Assembly (NCBI GenBank): GCA_947625895.1
Contig: CANQPZ010000011.1
Coordinates: 1 to 39,852, forward strand
From: an uncultured Clostridia bacterium
GTDB lineage: Bacteria > Bacillota > Clostridia > TANB77 > CAG-508
Length of the DNA: 39,852 nucleotides
Direction: 5' to 3'
Each line of letters opens with the position of its first letter. Positions within the stretch are counted from its first letter, which is position 1. The position numbers and the translations under genes are program-made. Below the pieces are notes generated by a model. That model did not search any database. It saw only the letters and a list, made by a program, of their open reading frames with translations, and was not told where the DNA came from. Shown here piece after piece: positions 32,483 through 39,852 of this stretch.

Positions 32483-33454
32483 ATGTTTGTTCATAAATTA
32501 AAAATTGGAAATGTAGAACTTGAAAATAATATTTTACTTGCTCCAATGGCAGGAGTAACCGATCTTGCTTTTAGAAAAATCTGTAAAGATTGTGGAGCTG
32601 GTCTTGTTGAGTGCGAAATGGTAAGTAGTAAAGCCATTTTTTACAATGATGAAAAAACATTAAAGATGTTAAATACAGACGGAGAAAAAAGACCTATATC
32701 AATGCAAATTTTTGGAAATGAACCTGATATTATGGGTGAAGCTGCTAAATTTTTAAATGGAAAGGCTGATATTATTGATATAAATATGGGATGCCCTGCT
32801 CCAAAAGTTGTAAAAAATGGAGATGGAAGTAAGTTATTACTTGATTTAGAACTTGTTGGAGAAATCGTCAGAAGTGTTGTAAAAAATAGTGAGATTCCTG
32901 TTACTGTAAAAATAAGAAAAGGATGGGATGATAATAATATTGTTGCAGTTGATGCTGCAAAAATTATAGAAGAGGCAGGAGCATCTGCAATTATAGTTCA
33001 TGGAAGAACACGTGATCAATTTTATACTGGAAAAGCTGATTGGGATATCATTAGAAAAGTAAAAGAAAATGTTTCTATACCTGTCATAGGTAATGGTGAT
33101 ATTATTGATGGAAAGACTGCTCAGGAAATTTTTGAAAAAACAGGTGTTGATGGCATAATGATAGGAAGAGCTTCTTTGGGAAATCCATGGATTTTTAAAG
33201 AGGTCATTTCATATTTAAATAATGAAGAATATGTTGGTATATCTAAGGAAGAAGTTTTAGATACAATCTTAAAACATTATGAATTGTTGTATAAAGAAAA
33301 AGGCGAGTATACTTGCGTTAGAGAGATGAGAAAGCATATTGCTTGGTATGTAAAGGGGATGAAAGATGCCAGTACTTTACGAAATGAAATAAATTTATTA
33401 GAGAATATGGATGAAGTTATAGAAAAATTGAAAAATTTCTTTGAAAAAAATTAG
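32483..33454 (+). CDS. dusB: tRNA-dihydrouridine synthase
   Basis: 323 residues. It reduces uridines in the tRNA D-loop to dihydrouridine with FMN and NADPH. The TIM-barrel start LLAPMAGVTDLAFRKICKDCGAGLVECEMVSSKA, DIIDINMGCPAPKVVKNGDGSKLL (catalytic Cys at about residue 104), VTVKIRKGWDD, IIVHGRTRDQFYTGKADWD and GNGDI...GIMIGRASLGNPWIF (FMN phosphate site) give a clear DusB. AGGA lies before the ATG. No promoter is obvious between the hairpin element and the gene. Confidence 0.95.
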   Translation: MFVHKLKIGNVELENNILLAPMAGVTDLAFRKICKDCGAGLVECEMVSSKAIFYNDEKTLKMLNTDGEKRPISMQIFGNEPDIMGEAAKFLNGKADIIDINMGCPAPKVVKNGDGSKLLLDLELVGEIVRSVVKNSEIPVTVKIRKGWDDNNIVAVDAAKIIEEAGASAIIVHGRTRDQFYTGKADWDIIRKVKENVSIPVIGNGDIIDGKTAQEIFEKTGVDGIMIGRASLGNPWIFKEVISYLNNEEYVGISKEEVLDTILKHYELLYKEKGEYTCVREMRKHIAWYVKGMKDASTLRNEINLLENMDEVIEKLKNFFEKN

Positions 33455-33594
33455 GAAAATCTACTTTAATTTTACATAAAAACTTTCATTATTCAGTTAT
33501 ACAATTTGAAATCAAAAAAATATTATTTTTTCTGTCACTTTTTGTTGATTTTTGCGAAAAAGTGTTATATATTTAATACGATTTATAAAAATAT

Positions 33595-33633
33595 GTTACA
33601 AACGAGTTACAAAAGCATTACAAAAACGTGACG
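33595..33633 (-). promoter_or_regulatory. Tandem WalR (YycF) boxes upstream of ftsA
   Basis: GTTACA (33595), GTTACA (33606) and ATTACA (33617) stand exactly 11 bases apart, and a degenerate GTGACG continues the phase at 33628. On the minus strand this reads TGTAAT-N5-TGTAAC-N5-TGTAAC, fitting the WalR consensus TGTWAH-N5-TGTWAH. The array ends 7 bases upstream of the -35 hexamer, as at minD. Confidence 0.65.
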
Positions 33634-33640
33634 CATTCTA

Positions 33641-33669
33641 TTGACTTTTTTACAGAAATGTAATATTCT
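33641..33669 (+). promoter_or_regulatory. Promoter of ftsA-ftsZ
   Basis: TTGACT, 17 bases, TATTCT. The -35 and flanking ATTGACTTTTT are identical to the minD promoter, at the same distance (24 bases) from a TTACA repeat. Confidence 0.65.
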
Positions 33670-33709
33670 AAAACATATTTAAAAGATGTTGAAAAATGGA
33701 GGAATTATC

Positions 33710-34942
33710 TTGGCAATAGGAGATATAATTGTTGGAATTGATATAGGCACTTCCAAAGTTAGTACTGTCGTTGGCGAAGTTAATAATTTCAAGCAAATAG
33801 AGATAATTTGCAATACAACATGTAAATGCAATGGAATCAATAAAGGACAAATTATTGATGAGGATGCTATCTCTAATGCTATTTCTAGAACAATGAATGA
33901 AGCAGAAGAAATTGCTAATTTCAAAATTTCATCAGCATATATTACTATTCCAGGAAAATATATTACTATAGTTCAAAATAGTGTAGTAAAAGAGACAAAG
34001 GAAAAGCTAGAAAGCATTTCTTCAAAAGATGTTATTTCTGCACTAAATTCTGTTAGAGAAATTGAAATACCAGATGATTGTGAATTAATAGACATTCTTC
34101 CAGATAAATTTATTTTAGAAGACGGAAAAGTTGTTGACGATCCTATTGGAAAATTCAGTTCTAGTTTTACATTGATGGCACAATTAATATTAGCAGATAA
34201 AAATTACATAAAGAAGCTTACAAGCATCTGTAAAAAATCTGGAATTGATATAGATGGAATAGTTCCAATTACTCTTGCTGAAAGAAATTTAGTTTTGGAT
34301 AATAATGAATTAGATGATAATGTAATGATTCTTGATATCGGTGGAGGAAACACTGAAATAGGAATATTTAACGGTAATTCATTCTTATATACAAATACAC
34401 TTTCTCTTGGTGGAGATAATGTTACAAGCGATATTGCATATGTACTAAACATATCAAAAGAAGAAGCTGACAAATTAAAGAGACAATATGGTTTAGCATT
34501 AAAATCTTTTATAGATAATGATACAAACATTATACTTAATACATATAATGGTGCAGACACTAGAAATAAAACAATTAAGAGTTCTGAACTTATTGAAATA
34601 ATCGAAGCTAGAATTGAAGAAATATTTTCTTTAATTAATAAAGACATTACAGCACAAGGTTTAAAAAATGACATTAACTATGTGGTTTTAACAGGTGATG
34701 GAATTACAAACATTAGTAAAAGCGATATGGCTGGTAAGATTATTTTAAATACTCAAGTTAAATTTGCATCAGCAAGACTTTTAACTACAGTTAAACCTAC
34801 TTATAGAACAAGTTATGCACTTATCAGATATATTTCTTCAAAACCTTTTGTAAAAAGAGTTTCTAGTACTATTGATACAAAATCTGAAAAATCATTAATA
34901 AAAACTGTATTAGGAAAAGTTAGAGATTTCTTTTATTCATAA
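33710..34942 (+). CDS. ftsA: Cell division protein FtsA
   Basis: 410 residues from a TTG start at 33710, chosen because GGAGG lies 7 bases before it. The ATG at 33686 in the ORF track has no ribosome binding site and adds nine non-family residues. It is an actin-fold ATPase: IIVGIDIGTSKVSTVVGEV (phosphate 1), a 1C domain (SSAYITIPGKYITIVQN), VMILDIGGGNTEIGIFNG (phosphate 2) and VVLTGDGITNI (adenosine motif). The C-terminal amphipathic helix (SLIKTVLGKVRDFFYS) anchors FtsZ filaments to the membrane. Cotranscribed with ftsZ. Confidence 0.95.
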   Translation: MAIGDIIVGIDIGTSKVSTVVGEVNNFKQIEIICNTTCKCNGINKGQIIDEDAISNAISRTMNEAEEIANFKISSAYITIPGKYITIVQNSVVKETKEKLESISSKDVISALNSVREIEIPDDCELIDILPDKFILEDGKVVDDPIGKFSSSFTLMAQLILADKNYIKKLTSICKKSGIDIDGIVPITLAERNLVLDNNELDDNVMILDIGGGNTEIGIFNGNSFLYTNTLSLGGDNVTSDIAYVLNISKEEADKLKRQYGLALKSFIDNDTNIILNTYNGADTRNKTIKSSELIEIIEARIEEIFSLINKDITAQGLKNDINYVVLTGDGITNISKSDMAGKIILNTQVKFASARLLTTVKPTYRTSYALIRYISSKPFVKRVSSTIDTKSEKSLIKTVLGKVRDFFYS

Positions 34943-35039
34943 AAGAAAGTTAAGTAGTTTTTAATTTTATCATTGATAGAGAAAAATTCTATCTAAAAAT
35001 AACTTTATATATATTTTAATTTGAAGGAGGAGTTACCGA

Positions 35040-36149
35040 ATGATAATGGAAAACGATGATAACAACAATTACATGATGGATGGAACAGCTACAATTAAAG
35101 TAATCGGTGTTGGTGGAGCCGGAAATAATGCTGTAAACAGAATGATTGAAGCTGGAATAAAAAATGTAGAATTTTTATCTGTTAACACAGATAGACAAGC
35201 ACTTCAAATGTCTAAAGCATCAACAAAAATTCAAATAGGTGAAAAACTTACTAGAGGACTTGGAGCTGGAGCAAACCCTGATATAGGAACTCAAGCAGCT
35301 GAAGAAAGTCGCACAGAAATAGCTGAAGCTTTACGCGGAGCTGATATGGTATTCGTTACTGCTGGTATGGGTGGTGGAACTGGAACAGGTGCAGCACCAA
35401 TAGTAGCTGGAACAGCAAAAGAAATGGGAATTTTAACAATAGGTGTTGTTACAAAACCATTTACTTTTGAAGGAAAGAAAAGATTAGCTCAAGCTGAAAG
35501 AGGAATTGAGAATTTAAAAGGTAAAGTTGATACTTTAGTTGTAATCCCAAATGATAAATTATTACAAGTTATAGATAGAAAAACATCAATAATTGAAGCT
35601 TTCAGAATGGCTGATGATATATTAAGACAAGGTGTTCAAGGTATATCAGATTTAATTGCTGTACCTGGACTAATCAATCTAGACTTTGCTGATGTTAAAA
35701 CAATAATGTTAGATAGAGGAATGGCTCATATGGGTATTGGTATTGCTTCTGGTGAAAACAGAGCAGAAGATGCTGCAAAACAAGCTATTCAAAGTCCATT
35801 ACTTGAAACATCAATTGAAGGAGCTAGAGGAGTTATTATTAATATTACTGGTGGTAGCGATGTTGGATTACATGAAGCAAATACTGCTGCTGAACTTATC
35901 CAACGCAGTGCTGATCCTGAAGCAAATATTATATTTGGTTCTGTTACTGATGATTCTATGGGTGATGAGATCCAAATCACTGTTATTGCTACAGGTTTTG
36001 AAAATGAAGATGAACAAGAACAAAAAGTTACAGGAATAGTAGATAGAGCTTGGAACAAAAAAATGAACACACCTACTTCTTCAGATTCAACAAATAGCAA
36101 TGAATTGGATATTCCAACTTTCTTAAGAAAAAATAAAAATATGAAATAA
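35040..36149 (+). CDS. ftsZ: Cell division GTPase FtsZ
   Basis: 369 residues. The tubulin-like GTPase has [32 protein letters not shown] (tubulin signature, GTP binding), the T7 loop [11 protein letters not shown] with its catalytic Asp, and a short C-terminal linker. The conserved tail [14 protein letters not shown] binds FtsA and SepF. AAGGAGG is 9 bases before ATG 35040, favoured over the ATG at 35046. It is 97 bases from ftsA with no separate clear promoter. A strong terminator closes the operon. Confidence 0.97.
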   Translation: MIMENDDNNNYMMDGTATIKVIGVGGAGNNAVNRMIEAGIKNVEFLSVNTDRQALQMSKASTKIQIGEKLTRGLGAGANPDIGTQAAEESRTEIAEALRGADMVFVTAGMGGGTGTGAAPIVAGTAKEMGILTIGVVTKPFTFEGKKRLAQAERGIENLKGKVDTLVVIPNDKLLQVIDRKTSIIEAFRMADDILRQGVQGISDLIAVPGLINLDFADVKTIMLDRGMAHMGIGIASGENRAEDAAKQAIQSPLLETSIEGARGVIINITGGSDVGLHEANTAAELIQRSADPEANIIFGSVTDDSMGDEIQITVIATGFENEDEQEQKVTGIVDRAWNKKMNTPTSSDSTNSNELDIPTFLRKNKNMK

Positions 36150-36190
36150 TGTATCCATTATTGTCAAAGAAAATATATATAGTAAGAAAT

Positions 36191-36230
36191 AAAAAGAAAT
36201 AATCTACTTAGTGTAGATTATTTCTTTTTT
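36191..36230 (+). terminator. Terminator of ftsA-ftsZ
   Basis: A perfect 17-bp stem (AAAAAGAAATAATCTAC and its complement) with a 5-base loop and a T-run. Confidence 0.9.
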
Positions 36231-36243
36231 TCTACAATAAGAT

Positions 36244-36276
36244 GTGACATGTTTTTTAATAAATTTAAAATATAAT
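36244..36276 (+). promoter_or_regulatory. Candidate spoIIG-type promoter
   Basis: A perfect TATAAT (36271-36276) has nothing resembling a -35 at 17 bases, but TGTGAC stands 21 bases upstream. The Bacillus spoIIG promoter also has an abnormally long spacer and needs Spo0A. No good Spo0A box (TGTCGAA) is visible. Confidence 0.35.
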
Positions 36277-36336
36277 CATTTTAATCTGAAATAGGAAGGA
36301 ATGATTATGTATGCACATTAGTTTTCAAGGAGAGTA

Positions 36337-37183
36337 ATGTATATGACTATATATGTTGACATTGTTTTCATAGAAAATTTGATTATGAACTTATCAGTTA
36401 TTTTTGTAGAAGCTATTGTGCTAAACTTAGTTGGTAAAAAATTTAGAAAAGTCATTGCAGGTATTATTGGAAGTGTTTTTTATATCTTAACTTTAATTTT
36501 TCCGTTTATTTCATCATTGCAAGTAATAGTTACTGTTATTTTAGTTAAAATTGCTTTTGATCCATACTCATTAAAAATTTTATTAAAAGAAACATTTTTA
36601 TTTTATTGTATTAATTTTGTTTTTGGTGGTGTTTCTTTTGCACTTATTAACTTGTGGAATAAAGGAAAAGTTACGATATTAAATGGAATATTGTTTGGAA
36701 AATTTAACCTTATTGGAATATGCTTGAGTGCAATCATAGGAAGCGTTATTATAATAATTTTCTTAAAGAAAAATAAAAAAAATATTCTTAGAGATGCAGT
36801 TATAGTAGTAGATGGAAAGGAAAAGAAAGTAAGAATTTTATTTGACACTGGCAATTTATTAAGAGAGCCATACACAGATAAACCTGTTATTATTGTGGAA
36901 AAAAATATTTTAAAAGATCTTATAAGTGGAAAAGTGTTAGATGATTTAAGTAATATTATAAATCGGAAAAATGAAATTACCTATTGGAATGTTTATTATT
37001 CCATATAAAAGTATAGGCAATCAAAGTGGATATTTACTTGGATTCAAGCCTGATTATATAATTCTTAAGGGTAATGAAAAAAAAGTTCTAAAAGATGTAG
37101 TTATAGGAATTTGTGAAGATACATTAAGTGAAAATAATTTATATTCCGGAATTTTTGGATTGGAAATAGAAGGTATAGTTTAG
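36337..37183 (+). pseudogene. spoIIGA: SpoIIGA sporulation sigma-E processing protease, frameshifted
   Basis: Five N-terminal membrane helices (IYVDIVFIENLIMNLSVIFVEAIVL and onward) lead to a cytoplasmic aspartic protease domain with ILFDTGNLLREP (active Asp170). The frame then leaves the family at residue 211 and stops at 37008. Reading one base later from the A5 run at 36967-36971 restores the conserved tail: RKMKLPIGMFIIPYKSIGNQSGYLLGFKPDYI, ending at 37183. So a single extra A (or a ribosomal shift) separates two intact halves. SpoIIGA cleaves the pro-sequence of SigE, encoded 50 bases downstream. AAGGAG precedes the ATG at 36337. ATG 36343 is an alternative start. Confidence 0.88.
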
Positions 37184-37233
37184 AAAATTGTTTTTCAAAC
37201 TAAATTTGTGCCTTAGGAAGGATAAGAAGGAAT

Positions 37234-37947
37234 ATGAATATACTTGAGATTTTAAAAAATTTATTTAAAAAATTCACAAAAAGTGATTTGGAAAAGTTAC
37301 CTATTTTTTATATCAATGGAAGCCAAACTTTGCCACCACCGCTTAGTCCGGAGGAAGAAACAGAAGTATTATCAAAAATTAAGGATGATGAAAATTCCAA
37401 GAAAATACTGGTTGAAAGAAATTTAAGATTAGTAGTATATATAGCTAAAAAATTTGAGAACACAGGAGTTGATCTAGAAGATTTGATTTCAATTGGCACA
37501 ATTGGGCTAATGAAGGCTATAAATACGTTTAATGTAGATAAAAATATAAAACTTGCGACATATGCTTCAAGATGCATAGAAAACGAAATTTTGATGTACT
37601 TAAGAAGAAGCAATAGAATTAAAAGTGAAGTTTCTATTGATGAGCCACTTAATCAAGATAGAGATGGAAATGAACTACTTTTGTCTGACATACTTGGAAC
37701 AGATGAGGATATAATTTATAAAAATTTAGAAGATGAAGTAGATTATAAATTACTGAAAATTGCAATATCAAAACTTACTGATAAAGAAAAATATATTATG
37801 AATTTAAGATTTGGAATGGCCGGCTATAAAGAAAAAACTCAAAAAGAAGTTGCTGATATGCTGGGAATTTCACAAAGTTATATATCAAGATTAGAAAAGA
37901 AAATAATGTTAAAAATGCGTAAAGAAATCTCAAGTAAAACTGGATAG
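37234..37947 (+). CDS. sigE: RNA polymerase sporulation sigma factor SigE
   Basis: 237 residues. The N-terminus [38 protein letters not shown] is an amphipathic pro-sequence as in pro-SigE, removed by SpoIIGA on septum formation. [40 protein letters not shown] is region 2 and [31 protein letters not shown] follows it. [24 protein letters not shown] is the region 4 helix-turn-helix. It directs mother-cell transcription early in sporulation. It lies directly after spoIIGA, as in Bacillus and Clostridium, but the usual sigG is not next. Confidence 0.95.
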   Translation: MNILEILKNLFKKFTKSDLEKLPIFYINGSQTLPPPLSPEEETEVLSKIKDDENSKKILVERNLRLVVYIAKKFENTGVDLEDLISIGTIGLMKAINTFNVDKNIKLATYASRCIENEILMYLRRSNRIKSEVSIDEPLNQDRDGNELLLSDILGTDEDIIYKNLEDEVDYKLLKIAISKLTDKEKYIMNLRFGMAGYKEKTQKEVADMLGISQSYISRLEKKIMLKMRKEISSKTG

Positions 37948-37985
37948 ATATAAATGATAGTTAATTACTTTGCGATTTCTTAATT

Positions 37986-38014
37986 ACATAAATTTAAGGT
38001 TTTAATCATACATA
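37986..38014 (+). promoter_or_regulatory. Candidate SigE-type promoter before the GerS-like gene
   Basis: ACATAAA, 14 bases, CATACATA, close to the SigE consensus (GCATATT-N14-CATACAnT). It ends 32 bases before the start codon. No SigA promoter is evident there. Confidence 0.4.
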
Positions 38015-38046
38015 TTAATAAGAATTTTTTGAGAGGATGACATTAA

Positions 38047-38643
38047 ATGAAAAGAAAAATTTTTATTGTGTGTATGATTTTTTTGTTCTTAATTTCTTGC
38101 GTTTTTGGTTATAAATTTTTTATTACTGGAAATAATAAAAACATCGATAACATTGGTGAGATAAATGATTTTATTTTGCAAATTAAAAATTATGATGTAG
38201 AAGCAAATGTAACAATTTATAGTAATAAAAATTCAAATACATATAATTTGAAACAACGTAAAGTGGAAGATTATCAAATTCAAGAAATTAATGATAATGA
38301 AGGAAATGGATTGATAATCGAAAATGACAATAATAAGGTGACAATAAAGAACACTAAACTTTCTGTAGAAGAGGTTTTTGAAAACTATAATGAAGTGGCA
38401 AAAAATGATGTTGGTTTTGATTCTTTTATAGAAAATTATGAAAATAGTGATGATGTTGAAATTACTGAAAATGAAAAATATTATATTGTATTTGTTAAGA
38501 TAAAAAACTCAAGAAATAAATATATAGAAAACAAGACTCTTTATATAGACAAGACTGAAAATAGGCCTGAAAAAATTGAAATTAAAGATGTAAACAATAA
38601 AGAAACAATTATCATAGAATATACTAAGTTTCAAATATTATAG
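38047..38643 (+). CDS. LolA/GerS-like lipoprotein
   Basis: 198 residues. A signal sequence with a lipobox-like LISC (Cys18) suggests a lipoprotein. NYDVEANVTIYSNKNSNTYNLKQ and the later KKY/YIVFVKIKN and NKTLYIDKTENRPEKIEIKD stretches resemble the LolA-fold germination lipoprotein family (GerS of Clostridioides difficile), where GerS acts in cortex modification before spore germination. The protein is divergent and acidic. Context supports the call: it follows sigE, has a SigE-like promoter, and precedes mazF, as gerS, alr and mazEF cluster in C. difficile as I recall. Here alr and the antitoxin gene are absent. Confidence 0.6.
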   Translation: MKRKIFIVCMIFLFLISCVFGYKFFITGNNKNIDNIGEINDFILQIKNYDVEANVTIYSNKNSNTYNLKQRKVEDYQIQEINDNEGNGLIIENDNNKVTIKNTKLSVEEVFENYNEVAKNDVGFDSFIENYENSDDVEITENEKYYIVFVKIKNSRNKYIENKTLYIDKTENRPEKIEIKDVNNKETIIIEYTKFQIL

Positions 38644-38709
38644 AAATATCTAATAATAAAATTCAATAACTTACCAGTTCGATATATAGAATTATTAGGA
38701 GTGATTGTT

Positions 38710-39063
38710 ATGGTAATCAAAAGAGGAGATATGTTTTATGCTGATTTAAGTCCAGTAATTGGTTCAGAACAGGGAGGTGTAAGACCTGTTTTAATAATTC
38801 AAAATGACACAGGAAATAAGTATAGTCCAACAGTAATTGCGGCAGCCATTACCTCTCAAGTTGGAAAAAATAAATTGCCAACACATATTGAAATTGATTC
38901 AAAGGATGTTGGCTTAAAATCTGATTCAGTAGTTCTTGCAGAACAAATCAGAACAATTGATAAGAGCAGATTAAAAGAAAAAATTGGTCATATAGATGAT
39001 GAAAAAATTATGGGAAAAATAAATAGCGCTATAGGTATAAGTTTTGGTTTAGCTAATGATTAA
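38710..39063 (+). CDS. mazF: MazF/PemK-family endoribonuclease toxin
   Basis: 117 residues from ATG 38710, where AGGAG is well spaced. The GTG at 38701 would overlap that site. [31 protein letters not shown] (beta-barrel start with the catalytic Arg in GGVRPVLI), [37 protein letters not shown] and IGHIDDEKI are all family landmarks, as in Bacillus NdoA (EndoA). It cuts mRNA at short sequence motifs. A mazE/ndoAI-type antitoxin normally precedes it. Only 66 non-coding bases separate it from the lipoprotein gene here, so the antitoxin is not encoded adjacently. Confidence 0.93.
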   Translation: MVIKRGDMFYADLSPVIGSEQGGVRPVLIIQNDTGNKYSPTVIAAAITSQVGKNKLPTHIEIDSKDVGLKSDSVVLAEQIRTIDKSRLKEKIGHIDDEKIMGKINSAIGISFGLAND

Positions 39064-39090
39064 ATTAATTGGAAAGTTGAGAATTAATAT

Positions 39091-39759
39091 ATGAACATTA
39101 ATAATAGGTTAGTTTCACTTATTTATAGAATTTGTGTGTTTTGTCTAGGATTTTTTTCTTTGACTTATGATTTTGGAATTTGGAATGGAAACTTTAAAAT
39201 TGGTAATCTTTTTTATTTTACTATTATTAGCAATTTGTTTTGTTTAGGATTATTTTTTGTTCTAATTATAGTTACTATAAGAGATATAATAAAATATGGA
39301 ATTAAAGGAAGTAGTACTATTTCCCCACATATAAAAGGAGAAATTACAATTTCTATTCTACTTACGATGACAGTTTATCATTTTATTTTAGTTCCATATG
39401 CATTAAAAATAAATCCATATCAGAATTTTAAAGTTGTTGATATTATATTTCATTATTTAGTACCAACTTTAACAATTTTTGATTGGATTTTATTTGATAG
39501 TAAGAGAAGATACAGATGGTATGATCCGTTTATATGGATTATTGGACCATATTTATATGTTATTTTTATATTTATACAAGCTAATTTTGGAATAGCTAGT
39601 AAAATTGATTCTAGTTTAAGTGATTATATTTATGCTTTCCTTGATGTTCGATTAATAGGTAATACTGATGTTATAATAAATATATTGAGTTTGACTGTTG
39701 CTTTTGTTATTGTGGGATATTTGATATATGGAATAGATAGAATTAAACTTGAAACTTGA
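39091..39759 (+). CDS. Pr6Pr-family integral membrane protein
   Basis: 222 residues with six predicted membrane helices. FYFTIISNLFCLGLFFVLI, VYHFILVPYAL, and the signature IIFHYLVPTLTIFDWILFDSKRRYRWYDPFIWIIGPYLYVIFI match the Pr6Pr family of membrane proteins, which is related to eukaryotic FAR-17a/AIG1 proteins. Eukaryotic relatives are fatty-acid ester hydrolases with a Thr and His in the membrane, and bacterial function is not established. The ribosome binding site is weak. It ends in TGA followed directly by in-frame TAA. Confidence 0.75.
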   Translation: MNINNRLVSLIYRICVFCLGFFSLTYDFGIWNGNFKIGNLFYFTIISNLFCLGLFFVLIIVTIRDIIKYGIKGSSTISPHIKGEITISILLTMTVYHFILVPYALKINPYQNFKVVDIIFHYLVPTLTIFDWILFDSKRRYRWYDPFIWIIGPYLYVIFIFIQANFGIASKIDSSLSDYIYAFLDVRLIGNTDVIINILSLTVAFVIVGYLIYGIDRIKLET

Positions 39760-39778
39760 TAAAAAAAGAGTGCTTTTG

Positions 39779-39852
39779 AAGTGCACCCCGATTAGTAGAC
39801 CATAATAAAAAAGAGTTATGGTATACTTTAATCGGAGGTGTATTTTTTATGG
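39779..39852 (+). mobile_element. Left end of a probable IS3-type insertion sequence (cut by the window)
   Basis: TGCACCCCGATTAG at about 39782 faces TTAATCGGAGGTGTA at about 39828 as an imperfect inverted repeat. GCACCCC and TAGAC-type ends resemble IS3-family termini. A TATACT -10 (39822-39827) and GGAGGTG lead into an ATG at 39849, presumably the start of the transposase orfA, of which only the first codon is present. Confidence 0.45.

Noticed and set aside
32256-32546. Minus-strand ORF of 96 aa between rodA and dusB
   Set aside because: It lies over the palindromic repeat element and the dusB start, and has no ribosome binding site.
1-39852. CRISPR array, rRNA genes, prophage or conjugation genes
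   Set aside because: I looked for regularly spaced repeats, rRNA-like sequence and phage or integrase motifs and saw none. The only periodic signals are the TTACA repeats and the rodA-dusB element.

Overview
The window is a low-GC, densely packed stretch of a Bacillota chromosome, almost certainly an anaerobic, endospore-forming member of the Clostridia. The evidence is a four-subunit pyruvate:ferredoxin oxidoreductase, an oxygen-sensitive iron-sulfur serine dehydratase, the spoIIGA-sigE sporulation pair, a GerS/LolA-like lipoprotein, a SAM-I riboswitch on metK, AddB recombination, and strong Shine-Dalgarno sites before nearly every gene. Many promoters fit TTGACA or TTTACA, a 17-base spacer and TATAAT. 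I cannot name the species.

Region 1 (1-13.7 kb) is accessory. It holds small membrane proteins, a 2H phosphoesterase, an ASCH protein, a MazG-like protein, a serine dehydratase and a GT-C glycosyltransferase. It also has a two-gene operon of a GNAT-like protein plus a GshF-like protein whose ligase half is eroded but whose ATP-grasp half is intact. Three genes (384-875, 6429-7121, 9535-10203) have visibly richer base composition and look acquired. Two small genes missed by the ORF track lie here: a ribbon-helix-helix protein at 9168 and a 49-residue protein at 11625-11774.

Region 2 (13.5-16 kb) has two tRNA-Arg genes, a HAD phosphatase interrupted by one in-frame TGA, and a SAM riboswitch controlling metK. 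The riboswitch sits 27 bases behind tRNA-Arg(ACG), with no terminator between.

Region 3 (15.9-25.5 kb) holds an HExxH protein, then a secreted papain-like protease ending in a dockerin. Next to it is a cohesin protein with an LPXTG-like (MPYTG) wall anchor, a minimal two-gene surface-tethered protease system. Topoisomerase III and an AddB without adjacent AddA follow.

Region 4 (25.6-29.5 kb, minus strand) is a five-gene operon: a membrane-anchored protein of unknown function, then porC, porD, porA and porB.

Region 5 (29.6-39.85 kb) is a division and sporulation block: minD-minE-rodA, dusB, ftsA-ftsZ, spoIIGA-sigE, a GerS-like lipoprotein, mazF and a Pr6Pr-family membrane protein. The minD and ftsA promoters share helically phased TTACA repeats matching the WalR (YycF) box, which would tie division-site genes to the cell-wall regulator. 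spoIIGA carries a one-base frameshift in an A-run. The right edge appears to enter an insertion sequence.
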